From positions 1 to 64,000 of the forward strand of contig NZ_NKJE01000001.1 in NCBI RefSeq assembly GCF_002256285.1: a stretch of 64,000 nucleotides of DNA, written 5' to 3'. This document shows, piece by piece, positions 35,802 through 45,314 of this stretch (positions are counted from its first letter, which is position 1; every line of letters starts with the position of its first letter). The DNA comes from Flavobacterium sp. BFFFF1. GTDB taxonomy: Bacteria > Bacteroidota > Bacteroidia > Flavobacteriales > Flavobacteriaceae. The notes under the pieces are model-generated. The model saw only the letters and a list, made by a program, of their open reading frames with translations. It was not told the DNA's origin and searched no databases. A program made the translations under genes and the position numbers.

Positions 35802-36260
35802 TTAGAGTTCTGGTAATAATTGGGCTGCCGTGCGGAATCCGGTAAATGTATTGGAAACTTCTCCCTGCCCTTCTAAAATCACAATCGTTGGATAGGAATC
35901 AATTTTGAGCAGCTTCACGAAATCGTGGGTAGCATTTTTCGCCTTGGCCTTCTTTGTTGCATCAAACTCGGGGTTGGTATATTTTTTCCCCTTATACGTC
36001 ACTTCAGCATTTGACTCGGCATTGAATTTTACCGCATAATAGTTTTCGGAAATAAACGCCGCGAGCTTCTTATCCTTAAATGTTTTCTTGTCCATCTTTT
36101 TACATTCGCCACACCAATTGGTGTACACCTCCATAAAAATTGGTTTTGGATTCGACTTTTGCGCGGTGAGGGCCTCATCGAGTGTCATCCATTTAATATC
36201 CTGTGCATTTGCTGAAGCAAAAAGTGCAATTGTAAAAAGAGTTAGCATTAATTTTTTCAT
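35802..36260 (-). CDS. Exported thioredoxin-fold protein (second paralogue)
   Basis: This protein also has 152 residues, with a signal peptide (MKKLMLTLFTIALFASANAQ), active site TNWCGECKKMDKKTF and cis-Pro loop IDSYPTIVIL. It shares the layout of the gene after it but differs in the CxxC dipeptide (GE instead of GW), which suggests a different redox potential or partner. It starts 8 bp after the stop of the POT transporter upstream. Both thioredoxins are likely periplasmic. Confidence 0.88.
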   Translation of the reverse strand: MKKLMLTLFTIALFASANAQDIKWMTLDEALTAQKSNPKPIFMEVYTNWCGECKKMDKKTFKDKKLAAFISENYYAVKFNAESNAEVTYKGKKYTNPEFDATKKAKAKNATHDFVKLLKIDSYPTIVILEGQGEVSNTFTGFRTAAQLLPEL

Positions 36261-36268
36261 AGTTGTAT

Positions 36269-37786
36269 CTATTTAACCCCCTGCATGAGTTTTTTAATTA
36301 AAGGAGATATTGCAATCATAACGACGCCCGCAATCAGCGCATAAAGTGCCAATTGTTGGTATCCATCCGCGTATACGATGAGTTTTTGTGCATTAGTTGA
36401 TTCCTCAGAAGCCTCAGCGATATTAGCACCAAGGATTCCAGCAAAATATTGCCCATAAGCGCTGGCAAGAAACCACATTCCCATAACAACAGCCTGCGTT
36501 TTTTGTGGAGATAACTTTGTCATCGCCGACATCCCAATGGGGGAAAGGCAGAGCTCTCCAAAAGTAATCACGAACCATCCAAATGTAAATAGCCCAAGTG
36601 AAGTCCGTCCATTTAAATCGGCGAAGAATTTTGTATAATAAAAAATCCAAAATCCTCCAGCAAGGAACAAGAATCCTAATCCAAACTTGACTATAGTGTT
36701 GGGCTCAATTTTTCTTTTAGCCATCCATAACCAGACCAATCCTACTAGGGCAGCAAATGCTATTACGAAAAAAGAATTGGCGGCATTATTCACCCCATTA
36801 GGGCTTAATGTAATGCCCAATACTTCGTTATTCAAATTATTTGCAGCAAACAAACTCAGTGAACCGCCGCTTTGCTCAAAAAATGCCCAGAAAAAAATGG
36901 AAAAAATGATGAATACCAATGCTGCCATCAGTTTCTTATTTTCTACCACGGAAAAGTTACGCATCTCATAAAACAGGTACAAAATTGAAGCAGGGCCAAT
37001 AATATACATAAACCATTTTGTGTACTCTGTGTTTTCGACCATCATAATGATGGCAGGGACGATAGCCAATGAACCGATGAATGTAAGCATTTCATACAGT
37101 TTCTTCTTAGAAGTATCGATATTCAGTAATGGCGACAAACCGATACTTCCGAGACTCTTTTGCGTTTGTGTAAAGGTTAACAAACTGATAATCATTACCA
37201 CCGCAGCGAAGCCAAAACCGACGTTCCACCTTAAATGTTCCGGAACAAGCGACTTCCACATCGAACCTTCAGCGACCGCAATGCACAGATAACCACCAAT
37301 CAAAGCACCGAGGTTTACACCCATGTAAAAGAAAGAAAATCCAGCATCCCTCCTCGGATCATTGTCACGATATAGCTGCCCTACCATCGACGAAATATTT
37401 GGTTTAAAAAAGCCTGTCCCCACGATGGTAAAGCCAATTCCTATGAAAAAGAAATTCTTCGGATCAATCGACAGTATGATGCTGCCGACAATCATCAAAA
37501 TTCCGCCCCAAAAAAGTGATTTCCTTAATCCCAGGATCTTATCCGCGAACAATCCTCCAATAAATGTAAAAGCGTAAACCCAAGCTTGGGTGGCTCCGTA
37601 TTGCAGGTTGGCGACTTTCTCGTCCATACCAAGATGCCCCACCATAAACACAACCAACATCCCGCGCATGCCATAAAAGCAAAAACGCTCCCACATTTCG
37701 CTGAAAAATAGGTACCACAACTGCTTAGGGTATTTCCCTTTGAAGCTTTGGATTTCTTCGATATCTGAATAAGGAACCTGCTCCAT
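36269..37786 (-). CDS. POT-family proton-dependent di/tripeptide transporter (first)
   Basis: This 505-residue inner-membrane protein has about 12-14 helices. The POT signature EMWERFCFYGMRGMLVVFM, with the ExxERFxYYG motif, is at the N-terminus, and FFKPNISSMVGQLY followed by DAGFSFFYMGVNLGALIGG matches the PTR2 signatures. POT proteins import di- and tripeptides with protons. It ends 1 bp from the stop of the second POT gene, with which it shares obvious sequence similarity, so the pair arose by duplication. It is shorter than its paralogue by about 50 residues. Confidence 0.95.
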   Translation of the reverse strand: MEQVPYSDIEEIQSFKGKYPKQLWYLFFSEMWERFCFYGMRGMLVVFMVGHLGMDEKVANLQYGATQAWVYAFTFIGGLFADKILGLRKSLFWGGILMIVGSIILSIDPKNFFFIGIGFTIVGTGFFKPNISSMVGQLYRDNDPRRDAGFSFFYMGVNLGALIGGYLCIAVAEGSMWKSLVPEHLRWNVGFGFAAVVMIISLLTFTQTQKSLGSIGLSPLLNIDTSKKKLYEMLTFIGSLAIVPAIIMMVENTEYTKWFMYIIGPASILYLFYEMRNFSVVENKKLMAALVFIIFSIFFWAFFEQSGGSLSLFAANNLNNEVLGITLSPNGVNNAANSFFVIAFAALVGLVWLWMAKRKIEPNTIVKFGLGFLFLAGGFWIFYYTKFFADLNGRTSLGLFTFGWFVITFGELCLSPIGMSAMTKLSPQKTQAVVMGMWFLASAYGQYFAGILGANIAEASEESTNAQKLIVYADGYQQLALYALIAGVVMIAISPLIKKLMQGVK

Positions 37787-37787
37787 A

Positions 37788-39464
37788 TTAGCGTACGCCG
37801 TGCATCATTTTCTTAAGTACTGGTGTAAGCAGGAAAAGAATCACTGCCGCAAGTCCTGTAAGTGCAACAAACACCATGAAAAATTCAAATAAGTTGTGGA
37901 TTTCGAAACCGGCAAATACTGGGTTGTGATCACTGATTTGATTGTCTGCCAATAGTTTTGCCTGTTCAGCAGTCAGCGTGATTTTCTTGTCAAGTACATC
38001 CTGCAAGTTAATGCCAAGTTCTTTCGCTTTGTTAAATTTATCGCCTGTAGACGGCAAAATCGATCCTAATGTTCCTGCCAGCGCATATCCAGATGCATTT
38101 GATAAGAAAAACACACCGTAAAGCAACGAAGAAAATCGTTTTGGAGACAGTTTACCTACCAAAGAAAGTCCAATTGGCGACAGGCATAATTCGGCACATG
38201 TTTGAATCAGGTATAATAAAATCAACCATTTGATTGCTAAAAGTCCATCATTCCCTAAATCCTTTACATTGTGGGCAATAATAAAATAACTGATCGCTAT
38301 TAACGCAAGACCGAATGATTGTTTCATCGGCGAAATAGGCTCTCTTCCTTTACTTCTCAAATAATCCCAAAGCATGCTGAATGGGACCGCAAAAGCAACA
38401 ACAAAAAGTCCGTTAAAGATTTGAACCATCGACGGTGGCATATTCCACCCAAAGAAGTTACGGTCGGTCTGGTTATCTGCAATAAAGGTGAGTGAAGATC
38501 CCGCCTGCTCAAAGGCTGCCCAAAAGAAGATCACGAAAAAGGCTACGATGTAAATTACAAAAATCCGATCACGTTCCACTTTCGTTAGGGAAGTATCTGA
38601 AATAATCAAGCCTGCCAGGGTGAGTCCACTCGAGTAAATTAGGGTATAAATCAGGTTTTGGCCGCCAACGAAATGTATCAGTGCACCCAATCCAAGAAAA
38701 GCAAACACTGCAATAATTAAAGATTTCTGAGAAAATACCGCTTTTTGTGATTCTCCTTCCTCAAAATCTGATGCATCATTCTTTGATGGCAATCCTCCCA
38801 AAGGCCTTCCTTCCGGCGTCACCACATATTTGTTTTTAAGCACATAAAAAACCGCTGTTCCGATCAACATCGCTATCGACGCTGCCAAAAATCCCCATTT
38901 GAACGCATGGATGTCACGAATTCCGCCAGCATCTTTTACGTCACCAATAATTGGGCAGATCAATTGGCCAAGAAATGCACCAAGGTTGATTCCCATGTAG
39001 AAAATGGTAAACGCGGTATCGAGCTTGCTTTTTTCCTGTTTTGGATACAGGCTACCCACCATACTGGAAATATTTGGTTTGAAAAATCCATTCCCAAAAA
39101 TGATAATCCCAAGTGCCAACCACATCAGATTGTTGGCGAGCCCAATGTTAGTGCCAAAAATACTGGCGCTTCCAAAAAGCAACAATTGGCCTACAGCCAT
39201 CATCAAGCCCCCAAGCAGGATACAATTCCTGTTTCCAAAAAAACGATCAGCAATAAAGCCACCCAACATCGGCGTGAGATAGCAAAGACCAAGGAATCCA
39301 CCATAAATTAATGAGGCATCCTCTTCTTTCATCATCAGAGAATTGACAAGGAATAATGTCAGGATGGCTCTCATTCCATAGAAATTGAACCTTTCCCACA
39401 TCTCAGTCCCGAATAATACCCAAAGACCTTTTGGATGTCCCGTTTTTACAGCTATTTCACTCAT
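37788..39464 (-). CDS. POT-family proton-dependent di/tripeptide transporter (second)
   Basis: This 558-residue paralogue of the preceding transporter has TEMWERFNFYGMRAILTLFL at the N-terminus and FFKPNISSMVGSLYPKQE then FTIFYMGINLGAFLGQ. A longer loop with VTPEGRPLGGLPSKNDASDF lies mid-protein, and an extra segment near the C-terminus (INLQDVLDKKITLTAEQAK) is absent from the first. Differences in these loops suggest different peptide ranges. It lies 31 bp after the DPP4-like peptidase gene on the same strand. Confidence 0.95.
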   Translation of the reverse strand: MSEIAVKTGHPKGLWVLFGTEMWERFNFYGMRAILTLFLVNSLMMKEEDASLIYGGFLGLCYLTPMLGGFIADRFFGNRNCILLGGLMMAVGQLLLFGSASIFGTNIGLANNLMWLALGIIIFGNGFFKPNISSMVGSLYPKQEKSKLDTAFTIFYMGINLGAFLGQLICPIIGDVKDAGGIRDIHAFKWGFLAASIAMLIGTAVFYVLKNKYVVTPEGRPLGGLPSKNDASDFEEGESQKAVFSQKSLIIAVFAFLGLGALIHFVGGQNLIYTLIYSSGLTLAGLIISDTSLTKVERDRIFVIYIVAFFVIFFWAAFEQAGSSLTFIADNQTDRNFFGWNMPPSMVQIFNGLFVVAFAVPFSMLWDYLRSKGREPISPMKQSFGLALIAISYFIIAHNVKDLGNDGLLAIKWLILLYLIQTCAELCLSPIGLSLVGKLSPKRFSSLLYGVFFLSNASGYALAGTLGSILPSTGDKFNKAKELGINLQDVLDKKITLTAEQAKLLADNQISDHNPVFAGFEIHNLFEFFMVFVALTGLAAVILFLLTPVLKKMMHGVR

Positions 39465-39495
39465 ACTTTCTAATTTTTATTTTTGGTTGGTTAAA

Positions 39496-41667
39496 TTATA
39501 AATTTTCTTTGATAAAATTCGTCATTTTATTATAAAGCTGGATTCTCGTCATACCGCCATAAATCCCGTGGTTCTTGTCGGGATAGATTGCCCAGTCAAA
39601 TTGTTTGTTCGCGTTGACGAGCGCCTCAATCATGCGCATCGAGTTTTGGACATGCACATTGTCGTCTGCAGAGCCATGTACCAGAAGAAATTTCCCTTTC
39701 AGCAACTTCGCAAAATTAAGCGGGGAATTGTCATCATAACCTCCTGCATTTTCCTGGGGTGTCTGCATATATCGCTCCGTGTAGATGCTGTCATAAAACC
39801 TCCAACTCGTAACCGGCGCCACCGCGATGGCCATTTTAAACACATCGCTCCCTTTCAGGATGCAATTTGACGACATAAAACCGCCATAGGACCATCCGAA
39901 AATGCCAATCCTCGATTTGTCAACATACGCATAATTACCAAATACTTTTGCTGCATCAATCTGGTCTTCGACTTCATATTTCCCAAGCTGCTTCTGTGTT
40001 ACTTTCTTAAAATCAGCACCACGGAAACCAGTTCCACGGCCGTCAACACAGGCCACTATATATCCCATTTGTGACAACATCATAAACCAGTAATCGTCCG
40101 AAGCATGCCACTCATTGTTTACCTGCTGAGATCCCGGCCCTGAATATTGGTACATAAAAACAGGGTATTTCTTGTTGGCGTCGAAATCTTTCGGCTTAAT
40201 CATCCACGCGTTGAGTTCGTTGCCTTTCTCCGTTTTAAGCATAAAAAATTCCTTCTGGGGCAGGTCATACTTTTTTAATTTGTCTGACAGCGCATCGTTG
40301 TTTACGATCGACTTCAGTTCTTTCCCAGTTTTGGAATCGTTCAGCGTGTACAATGGCGGAATGGTGGCGCTTGAATAGGCATTGATAAAATATTGGAAAT
40401 TTGGGCTGAAGGTTCCAGCATTGGTGCCTGTTTTTGCCGTTAGCCTCGTTTTATTTTTCCCATCCAGTCCAATCTTATAAACGTCGCGGTTTATAGATCC
40501 ATTTTCAGTAGATTGGTAATATACCATCTTATTTTTTTCGTCAAGGCCATAATAGCCCGTGATTTCCCAATTGCCTTTTGTGAGTTGGTTAATGAGTTTC
40601 CCGCTCTTGTTGTATAAATATATGTGGTTAAACCCATCTTTTTCACTGGTCCATATAAAACTGTTGTCTTTTAGAAATGTCAGGTTGTCCGTGATGTCGA
40701 TGTAAGCCTTGTCTTTTTCGTTCAGAATTACCTTGGCTTCCGCCGTATTTCCATCCACAAAAATGAGGTCAAGATTATCCTGGTGGCGGTTGATTACCTG
40801 CACACTCAGCACATTCGATTCATTGGTCCACTTAATCCTTGGGATATAAAAGTCGCTGTAGTTCCCAAGTTTCACCGTGGTATCCTTGCCGCTATTTCTC
40901 AAATCGATAAGGTGCAACGACACCTCTGAGTTCTTCTCTCCAGCTTTCGGATATTTAAACGTTTCGACTGTCGGGTACAATTCCTGGGCATAAACATTCA
41001 TTGAAAATTCCGGCACCTGGCTTTCGTCAAAACGGATGTAAGCGATTTTACTGCCGTCAGCACTCCAGTCAAACGCGCGTACGAACGCAAATTCTTCTTC
41101 ATAAACCCAATCGGTGATGCCATTAATGATTGCGTTCTTTTTGCCGTCAAAAGTCAATTGCGTGGTTTTGGCGGAAGAAAGCTCATAAACATAAAGGTTG
41201 TTCTGTTTCGCAAAAGCGACTTTGGTCCCATCAGGCGAAAATACGGGTTCCTGAACCTGGTCGGCCAGTTTGGTTATTTTCTTCGCCGTCAAATCATAAA
41301 TGTAAAAATCTGCCGTAAACGAATGCCTGAAGATCTGGTTCGAATTGTTGGCTATAAGCAGCATTTTCTCGTCTTTGCTAAAAGTATAACTGTCAATTCC
41401 GGCTGCGAGTTCGGGAAAATCGCGGCTGTCTACTAAAGTCGACACTTTGGCTAAAGTAGCAAAGTCATACAGATCTACCTGCATACTACGCGTGGCGCGC
41501 ATGGCATTTAAAATGGTATATTGATTGGTGTTTTGGAGCGATTGCAGTTCATCCATCCCTTTGGGCCTGAAACTGCCCATGTAAATGTCCTCGATGGTAA
41601 TCTTTTGCTGCGCCGAAACTGATAATGTCGTGAAAACCAGCAGCGCAATAATTTTGTATAATTTCAT
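39496..41667 (-). CDS. Exported prolyl oligopeptidase-family peptidase (DPP IV-like, S9)
   Basis: The 723-residue protein has a signal peptide (MKLYKIIALLVFTTLSVSAQ), an eight-blade DPPIV_N beta-propeller (residues about 80-460) and an S9 alpha/beta-hydrolase domain. The catalytic Ser is in GIFGWSYGGFMS, the Asp in VHGSADDNVHV and the His in DKNHGIYGG. It releases N-terminal dipeptides, preferably X-Pro, in the periplasm. It is the first gene of the operon peptidase - POT - POT - thioredoxin - thioredoxin, so the dipeptides it releases can be taken up by the co-encoded transporters. The pairing with the transporters is inferred from context. Confidence 0.94.
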   Translation of the reverse strand: MKLYKIIALLVFTTLSVSAQQKITIEDIYMGSFRPKGMDELQSLQNTNQYTILNAMRATRSMQVDLYDFATLAKVSTLVDSRDFPELAAGIDSYTFSKDEKMLLIANNSNQIFRHSFTADFYIYDLTAKKITKLADQVQEPVFSPDGTKVAFAKQNNLYVYELSSAKTTQLTFDGKKNAIINGITDWVYEEEFAFVRAFDWSADGSKIAYIRFDESQVPEFSMNVYAQELYPTVETFKYPKAGEKNSEVSLHLIDLRNSGKDTTVKLGNYSDFYIPRIKWTNESNVLSVQVINRHQDNLDLIFVDGNTAEAKVILNEKDKAYIDITDNLTFLKDNSFIWTSEKDGFNHIYLYNKSGKLINQLTKGNWEITGYYGLDEKNKMVYYQSTENGSINRDVYKIGLDGKNKTRLTAKTGTNAGTFSPNFQYFINAYSSATIPPLYTLNDSKTGKELKSIVNNDALSDKLKKYDLPQKEFFMLKTEKGNELNAWMIKPKDFDANKKYPVFMYQYSGPGSQQVNNEWHASDDYWFMMLSQMGYIVACVDGRGTGFRGADFKKVTQKQLGKYEVEDQIDAAKVFGNYAYVDKSRIGIFGWSYGGFMSSNCILKGSDVFKMAIAVAPVTSWRFYDSIYTERYMQTPQENAGGYDDNSPLNFAKLLKGKFLLVHGSADDNVHVQNSMRMIEALVNANKQFDWAIYPDKNHGIYGGMTRIQLYNKMTNFIKENL

Positions 41668-41772
41668 TAGCTTGACAAGATATAAAAACCGTCAATTTTA
41701 GTGAAAAATTTACAATTAATGGCATTTTTTTCTGTTAAATGAAATTTTCCGGATTCAGTTCGCTCGTTTTTC

Positions 41773-42849
41773 TCAAAACAGACTTAACTGCCCTCCTTTA
41801 TATTGTTCATACAAATCGAGATTTAGTTCCAGGAAACTTCTGCCGGCAAAAAACTTTTTCCTGGCGATGGCCATTTGTGACCGAATCATTTGCGCAAATT
41901 CTCCATCGCCACGCATCCGGTCGCCCCAGCGGCTGTCATTCAGCGTTCCGTTATGGCATGCCTTAATCTGGTTGAGTACTTTATCGGCACGGTCAGGCAT
42001 CGCCTTATGAATCTAATCGGTGAAAATTTCCCCAATCGCGCCGTTCAGCCTCACTACGGTATGCACGATGGAGACGGCACCCGCGTCGGCTGCAGCTTTC
42101 GCCAGGGGCAGGATTTCGTGGCTGTTGATTCCGGGAATAATTGGTGCAAGCATGACATTCACCGGAACCCCGTTATCGGAAAGCAACTTTACCGTTTCAA
42201 GCCTTTTCTTTATCGTAGCGGTCCTTGGCTCGAGTAATTGGCGCGTTTTCTCATTTAAAGAAGTGATCGACACGTTCACGCCGATAAGATTGTCCTTTGC
42301 CAGTTCACTAATGATATCCATATCCCTTGAAATCAGCGCATTTTTTGTTATGATTGCCACCGGGTGCCTGTATTTCAGAAAGACCTGAAGGCATTCACGC
42401 GTAATTTTAAATTGCTTCTCAGCGGGCTGGTAACAGTCGGTATTTCCTGACATCACAATAGTCTGGGCCTTCCAGTTTTTGCTTTTGAGCTTTTCTTCCA
42501 ATAAAGCAGGTGCATTCTTCTTCACCATAATTTTGCGTTCAAAATCCAATCCGGCACTATAACCCCAATATTCGTGGCTGTTCCGTGCAAAACAATAAAT
42601 ACACCCATGTTCACAGCCCTGATAGGCGTTCATCGAGTATTCCATCCCTACATCAGGACTTTCGACTCTATTTACAATTGTTTTTGGGAACACTTCGAGG
42701 TAATGCGTTCGATTGTCGTCGGGTTTGTCTCCTTCTGCTTCACAATAGTTCAGGAAGTCATCCAGCATTTCATAAGATTGGCTGAAGAATCGGTTATCAA
42801 CATTTTTTTGTGCACCCCTACCCTTGATATATTGACTTTCCTCCTGCAT
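41773..42849 (-). pseudogene. PA0069-family radical SAM protein interrupted by an in-frame amber codon
   Basis: From MQEESQYIKGRGAQKNV the frame encodes a radical SAM protein with the cluster motif GCEHGCIYCFAR (Cx3Cx2C), YSMNAYQG before it and AIITKNALISRD, LLEPRTATIKKRL and NVMLAPIIPGIN after it. At 42013-42015 the codon is TAG, in the context EIFTD-stop-IHKAMPDRADKV. The same frame then continues 79 codons to a stop, with NGTLNDSRWGDRMRGDGEF and the usual C-terminus GGQLSLF. Relatives have Trp at this site, so TGG to TAG is the simplest explanation. The N-terminal piece keeps the cluster and most of the barrel but lacks the conserved C-terminus. It is a recent pseudogene, a sequencing error, or a readthrough case. 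The function of the family is unclear. Confidence 0.85.
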
Positions 42850-43002
42850 CCGTTTTTTTCTAAAAATACATTTGTAACAAGACACAAAAAAATCGAGGCT
42901 GTTAAAAATTAAAGGCTGTTGATAAGTTTGATGTAGCGTTTTTCTTCCATTGGGCATTTAGATAATTCCTCGACACTGCGCCGATTTTTTCTTTGTAACA
43001 GT

Positions 43003-43010
43003 TATCTTTG
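43003..43010 (+). promoter_or_regulatory. Bacteroidota-type -7 box for the HMG-CoA reductase gene
   Basis: TATCTTTG matches TAnnTTTG, 19 nt before the start codon, so the leader would be very short. The gap of 180 bp is shared with the divergent radical SAM gene. Confidence 0.5.
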
Positions 43011-43029
43011 CATCATAAATCTGATATAC

Positions 43030-44349
43030 ATGAATCACGCCGTTTCAGGATTTTCGAAATTGGGAAAAGAAGAAAAAATTCGACTCATTGCACAAACCTA
43101 TTTTACAGACGCTGAAAAAGCGGAAACATTGGTCAAATCGTATTGGAATTCCGATGAAAAGCTGCAACAGCTGCATGATGAATTCATTGAAAACACCATC
43201 ACAAACTTTTACCTTCCGCTTGGCATTGCACCGAATTTCCTGATTAACGAAAAATTCTACACCGTTCCAATGGCGGTTGAAGAAAGTTCCGTTGTTGCGG
43301 CAGCGGCAAAAGCAGCAAAATTCTGGTCAACCCGCGGTGGCTTTAAGACGACAGTCGTCGGTACCGAAAAAATCGGTCAGGTTCATTTTATGTTTAACGG
43401 AAGCCATGCTAAAATACAGGAGTTCTTTAACCTAATAAAACCTGCCTTGTTTTCAGATACTGAAAGCATCACAAAAAATATGCAGCAACGCGGCGGAGGA
43501 ATTCTGGATATTGAACTGCGTGACAAAACGGACCTGCTGGAAAACTATTTTCAATTGCACGCGACCTTTGAAACCAAAGATTCTATGGGCGCCAATTTCA
43601 TCAATTCGTGCCTCGAACAGTTTGCATCGACTTTAAAATCGAAAGCACAACAGCATTCGCTTTTTTCGGAACAGGAGAAAGACATAAAAGTAGTGATGAG
43701 CATTCTGTCGAATTACGTACCAAACTGCGTCGTAAGAGCGGAAGTTTCTTGTCCGGTTGCCGATTTAAAGGAAAAAAATATTGATGACGGAAAAGTGTTC
43801 GCTGAGAATTTTGTCCAGGCCGTCAATATTGCTAAAGTAGAACCTTTTAGGGCGGTAACGCATAACAAAGGCATTATGAACGGGATTGATGCCGTAGTGG
43901 TTGCTACCGGAAACGATTTCCGTGCTGTTGAAGCAGGCGTTCATGCTTATGCTGCAAAAGACGGCAGGTACACCAGCCTTTCAGATGCCCGAATTGAGAA
44001 CGGTATTTTCTATTTTTCTGTAGAAGTCCCGCTGGCGTTAGGAACTGTCGGCGGATTGACGACGCTGCATCCTTTGGTACGTTTTTGCCACGAAGTTCTC
44101 GAAAAACCTTCTGCACCAGAACTGATGCAGATTACCGCAGCCGTGGGATTGGCGCAGAACTTTGCAGCCCTGCGATCGTTAACCACTACCGGTATCCAAC
44201 AAGGCCACATGAAAATGCACCTGAACAATATCATCAACCAGTTTAACGCCGCACCGGCGGAAAGGGAAGCCATCACGGCGCACTTCAAAAAAAATGCCGT
44301 ATCACATGCTGCGGTAGTCGACTTTATCTCCGAACTGCGTAAGAAATAA
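43030..44349 (+). CDS. Hydroxymethylglutaryl-CoA reductase, class II type
   Basis: The 439-residue enzyme interconverts HMG-CoA and mevalonate. Class II features are YTVPMAVEESSVVAAAAKAA at the substrate site, AVEAGVHAYAAKDGRYTSLS and VPLALGTVGGLTTLHPLV, and near the C-terminus GIQQGHMKMH, where the His is the catalytic one. Class II enzymes are often labelled degradative, but in Flavobacteriaceae, which make isoprenoids through mevalonate, the same type serves biosynthesis; the kinase gene 3 bp downstream supports that reading here. The start at 43030 is close to its promoter. Nothing is missing. Confidence 0.94.
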   Translation: MNHAVSGFSKLGKEEKIRLIAQTYFTDAEKAETLVKSYWNSDEKLQQLHDEFIENTITNFYLPLGIAPNFLINEKFYTVPMAVEESSVVAAAAKAAKFWSTRGGFKTTVVGTEKIGQVHFMFNGSHAKIQEFFNLIKPALFSDTESITKNMQQRGGGILDIELRDKTDLLENYFQLHATFETKDSMGANFINSCLEQFASTLKSKAQQHSLFSEQEKDIKVVMSILSNYVPNCVVRAEVSCPVADLKEKNIDDGKVFAENFVQAVNIAKVEPFRAVTHNKGIMNGIDAVVVATGNDFRAVEAGVHAYAAKDGRYTSLSDARIENGIFYFSVEVPLALGTVGGLTTLHPLVRFCHEVLEKPSAPELMQITAAVGLAQNFAALRSLTTTGIQQGHMKMHLNNIINQFNAAPAEREAITAHFKKNAVSHAAVVDFISELRKK

Positions 44350-44352
44350 ACT

Positions 44353-45267
44353 GTGGAAAAAACATTTTACAGCAACGGAAAACTCCTGCTGACGGGAGAG
44401 TATGTTGTCCTGGACGGGGCTTTGGCACTGGCATTGCCTACAAAATATGGGCAGTCGCTTTTTGTTAAAGAGGGAACAGGAAAAAAAATAAGCTGGAAAA
44501 GCCACGACGCAGACGGAAGCCTTTGGTACGAAGACACCATTCAATTCAATGAAATTTTAAGCAACTCAAATCACGAAAGTACTGATTCGGTTAGAAAAAC
44601 ACTGCTTGAGATTTTACGGGAAGCTTATTTATTAAATACGGATTTCATTGATAATTCAGACGGCTACTCCGTCACCACTAAGCTTACATTTCCTAAAGAA
44701 TGGGGGTTGGGTACCTCATCCACACTAATTAACAATATCGCCCAGTGGCTGCATATTGATGCTTTTGCCCTGCTCAAAAATAGTTTTGGCGGCAGTGGTT
44801 ACGACATCGCCTGTGCACAAAACCACACGCCGATTCTTTACCACATTTCACACAAAATACCGGTGGTTGATCCCGTAGGCTTCGACCCGGCTTTTAAAGA
44901 CAAGCTTTACTTTGTTTATTTAAACCGAAAACAAAGCAGTAAAGCCGCTATTGAAACCTATAAGAAGGCCCGTAAAGGAACTATTCAAGGATTCGACACG
45001 ATTTCACAAATTACCCAAAAAGTGCTTCATGCGACAAGCCTCACAGATTTCGAGGCGCTATTGTCAGCGCATGAAACCGCAATGGGTAAGCTCCTGGATA
45101 TTACTCCCGTGAAGCAGGATTTATTTCCCGACTTTGATGGCTTTGTAAAAAGCCTGGGCGCATGGGGTGGTGATTTTGTACTGGTGGCATCAGATGAAAA
45201 TCCCACAGACTACTTCAAACAAAAAGGATACCACACCATCATCCCTTATCACGAAATGATCTTATAA
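44353..45267 (+). CDS. GHMP-family kinase (GYDIA type), probable mevalonate-pathway kinase
   Basis: The 304-residue protein has the GHMP layout: KLLLTGEYVVLDGALALALP at the N-terminus, then WGLGTSSTLINNIAQWLHID as the ATP-binding segment, and GGSGYDIACAQNHTPILYHI, the GYDIA motif after which this Bacteroidota group is named. The C-terminal GAWGGDFVLVAS matches the last GHMP motif. It lies 3 bp behind HMG-CoA reductase, so a role as mevalonate or phosphomevalonate kinase is likely, though the exact step is inferred. The start is forced to be the GTG at 44353; no ATG lies near the conserved N-terminus. The terminator at 45267-45298 ends the pair. Confidence 0.88.
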   Translation: MEKTFYSNGKLLLTGEYVVLDGALALALPTKYGQSLFVKEGTGKKISWKSHDADGSLWYEDTIQFNEILSNSNHESTDSVRKTLLEILREAYLLNTDFIDNSDGYSVTTKLTFPKEWGLGTSSTLINNIAQWLHIDAFALLKNSFGGSGYDIACAQNHTPILYHISHKIPVVDPVGFDPAFKDKLYFVYLNRKQSSKAAIETYKKARKGTIQGFDTISQITQKVLHATSLTDFEALLSAHETAMGKLLDITPVKQDLFPDFDGFVKSLGAWGGDFVLVASDENPTDYFKQKGYHTIIPYHEMIL

Positions 45268-45298
45268 AAAAAGCCGCTTCTTTCGAAACGGCTTTTTG
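45267..45298. terminator. Bidirectional terminator between GHMP kinase and ppiD-like gene
   Basis: AAAAAGCCG and CGGCTTTTT frame a stem that also pairs part of the inner CTT/AAA bases, with A-run and T-run on the two sides. It serves both convergent genes. Confidence 0.85.
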
Positions 45299-45314
45299 TA
45301 TTTTACCTTTTATT

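Noticed and set aside
41773..42849. Frameshift in the radical SAM gene
   Set aside because: The two halves are in the same frame; the break is a single amber codon.
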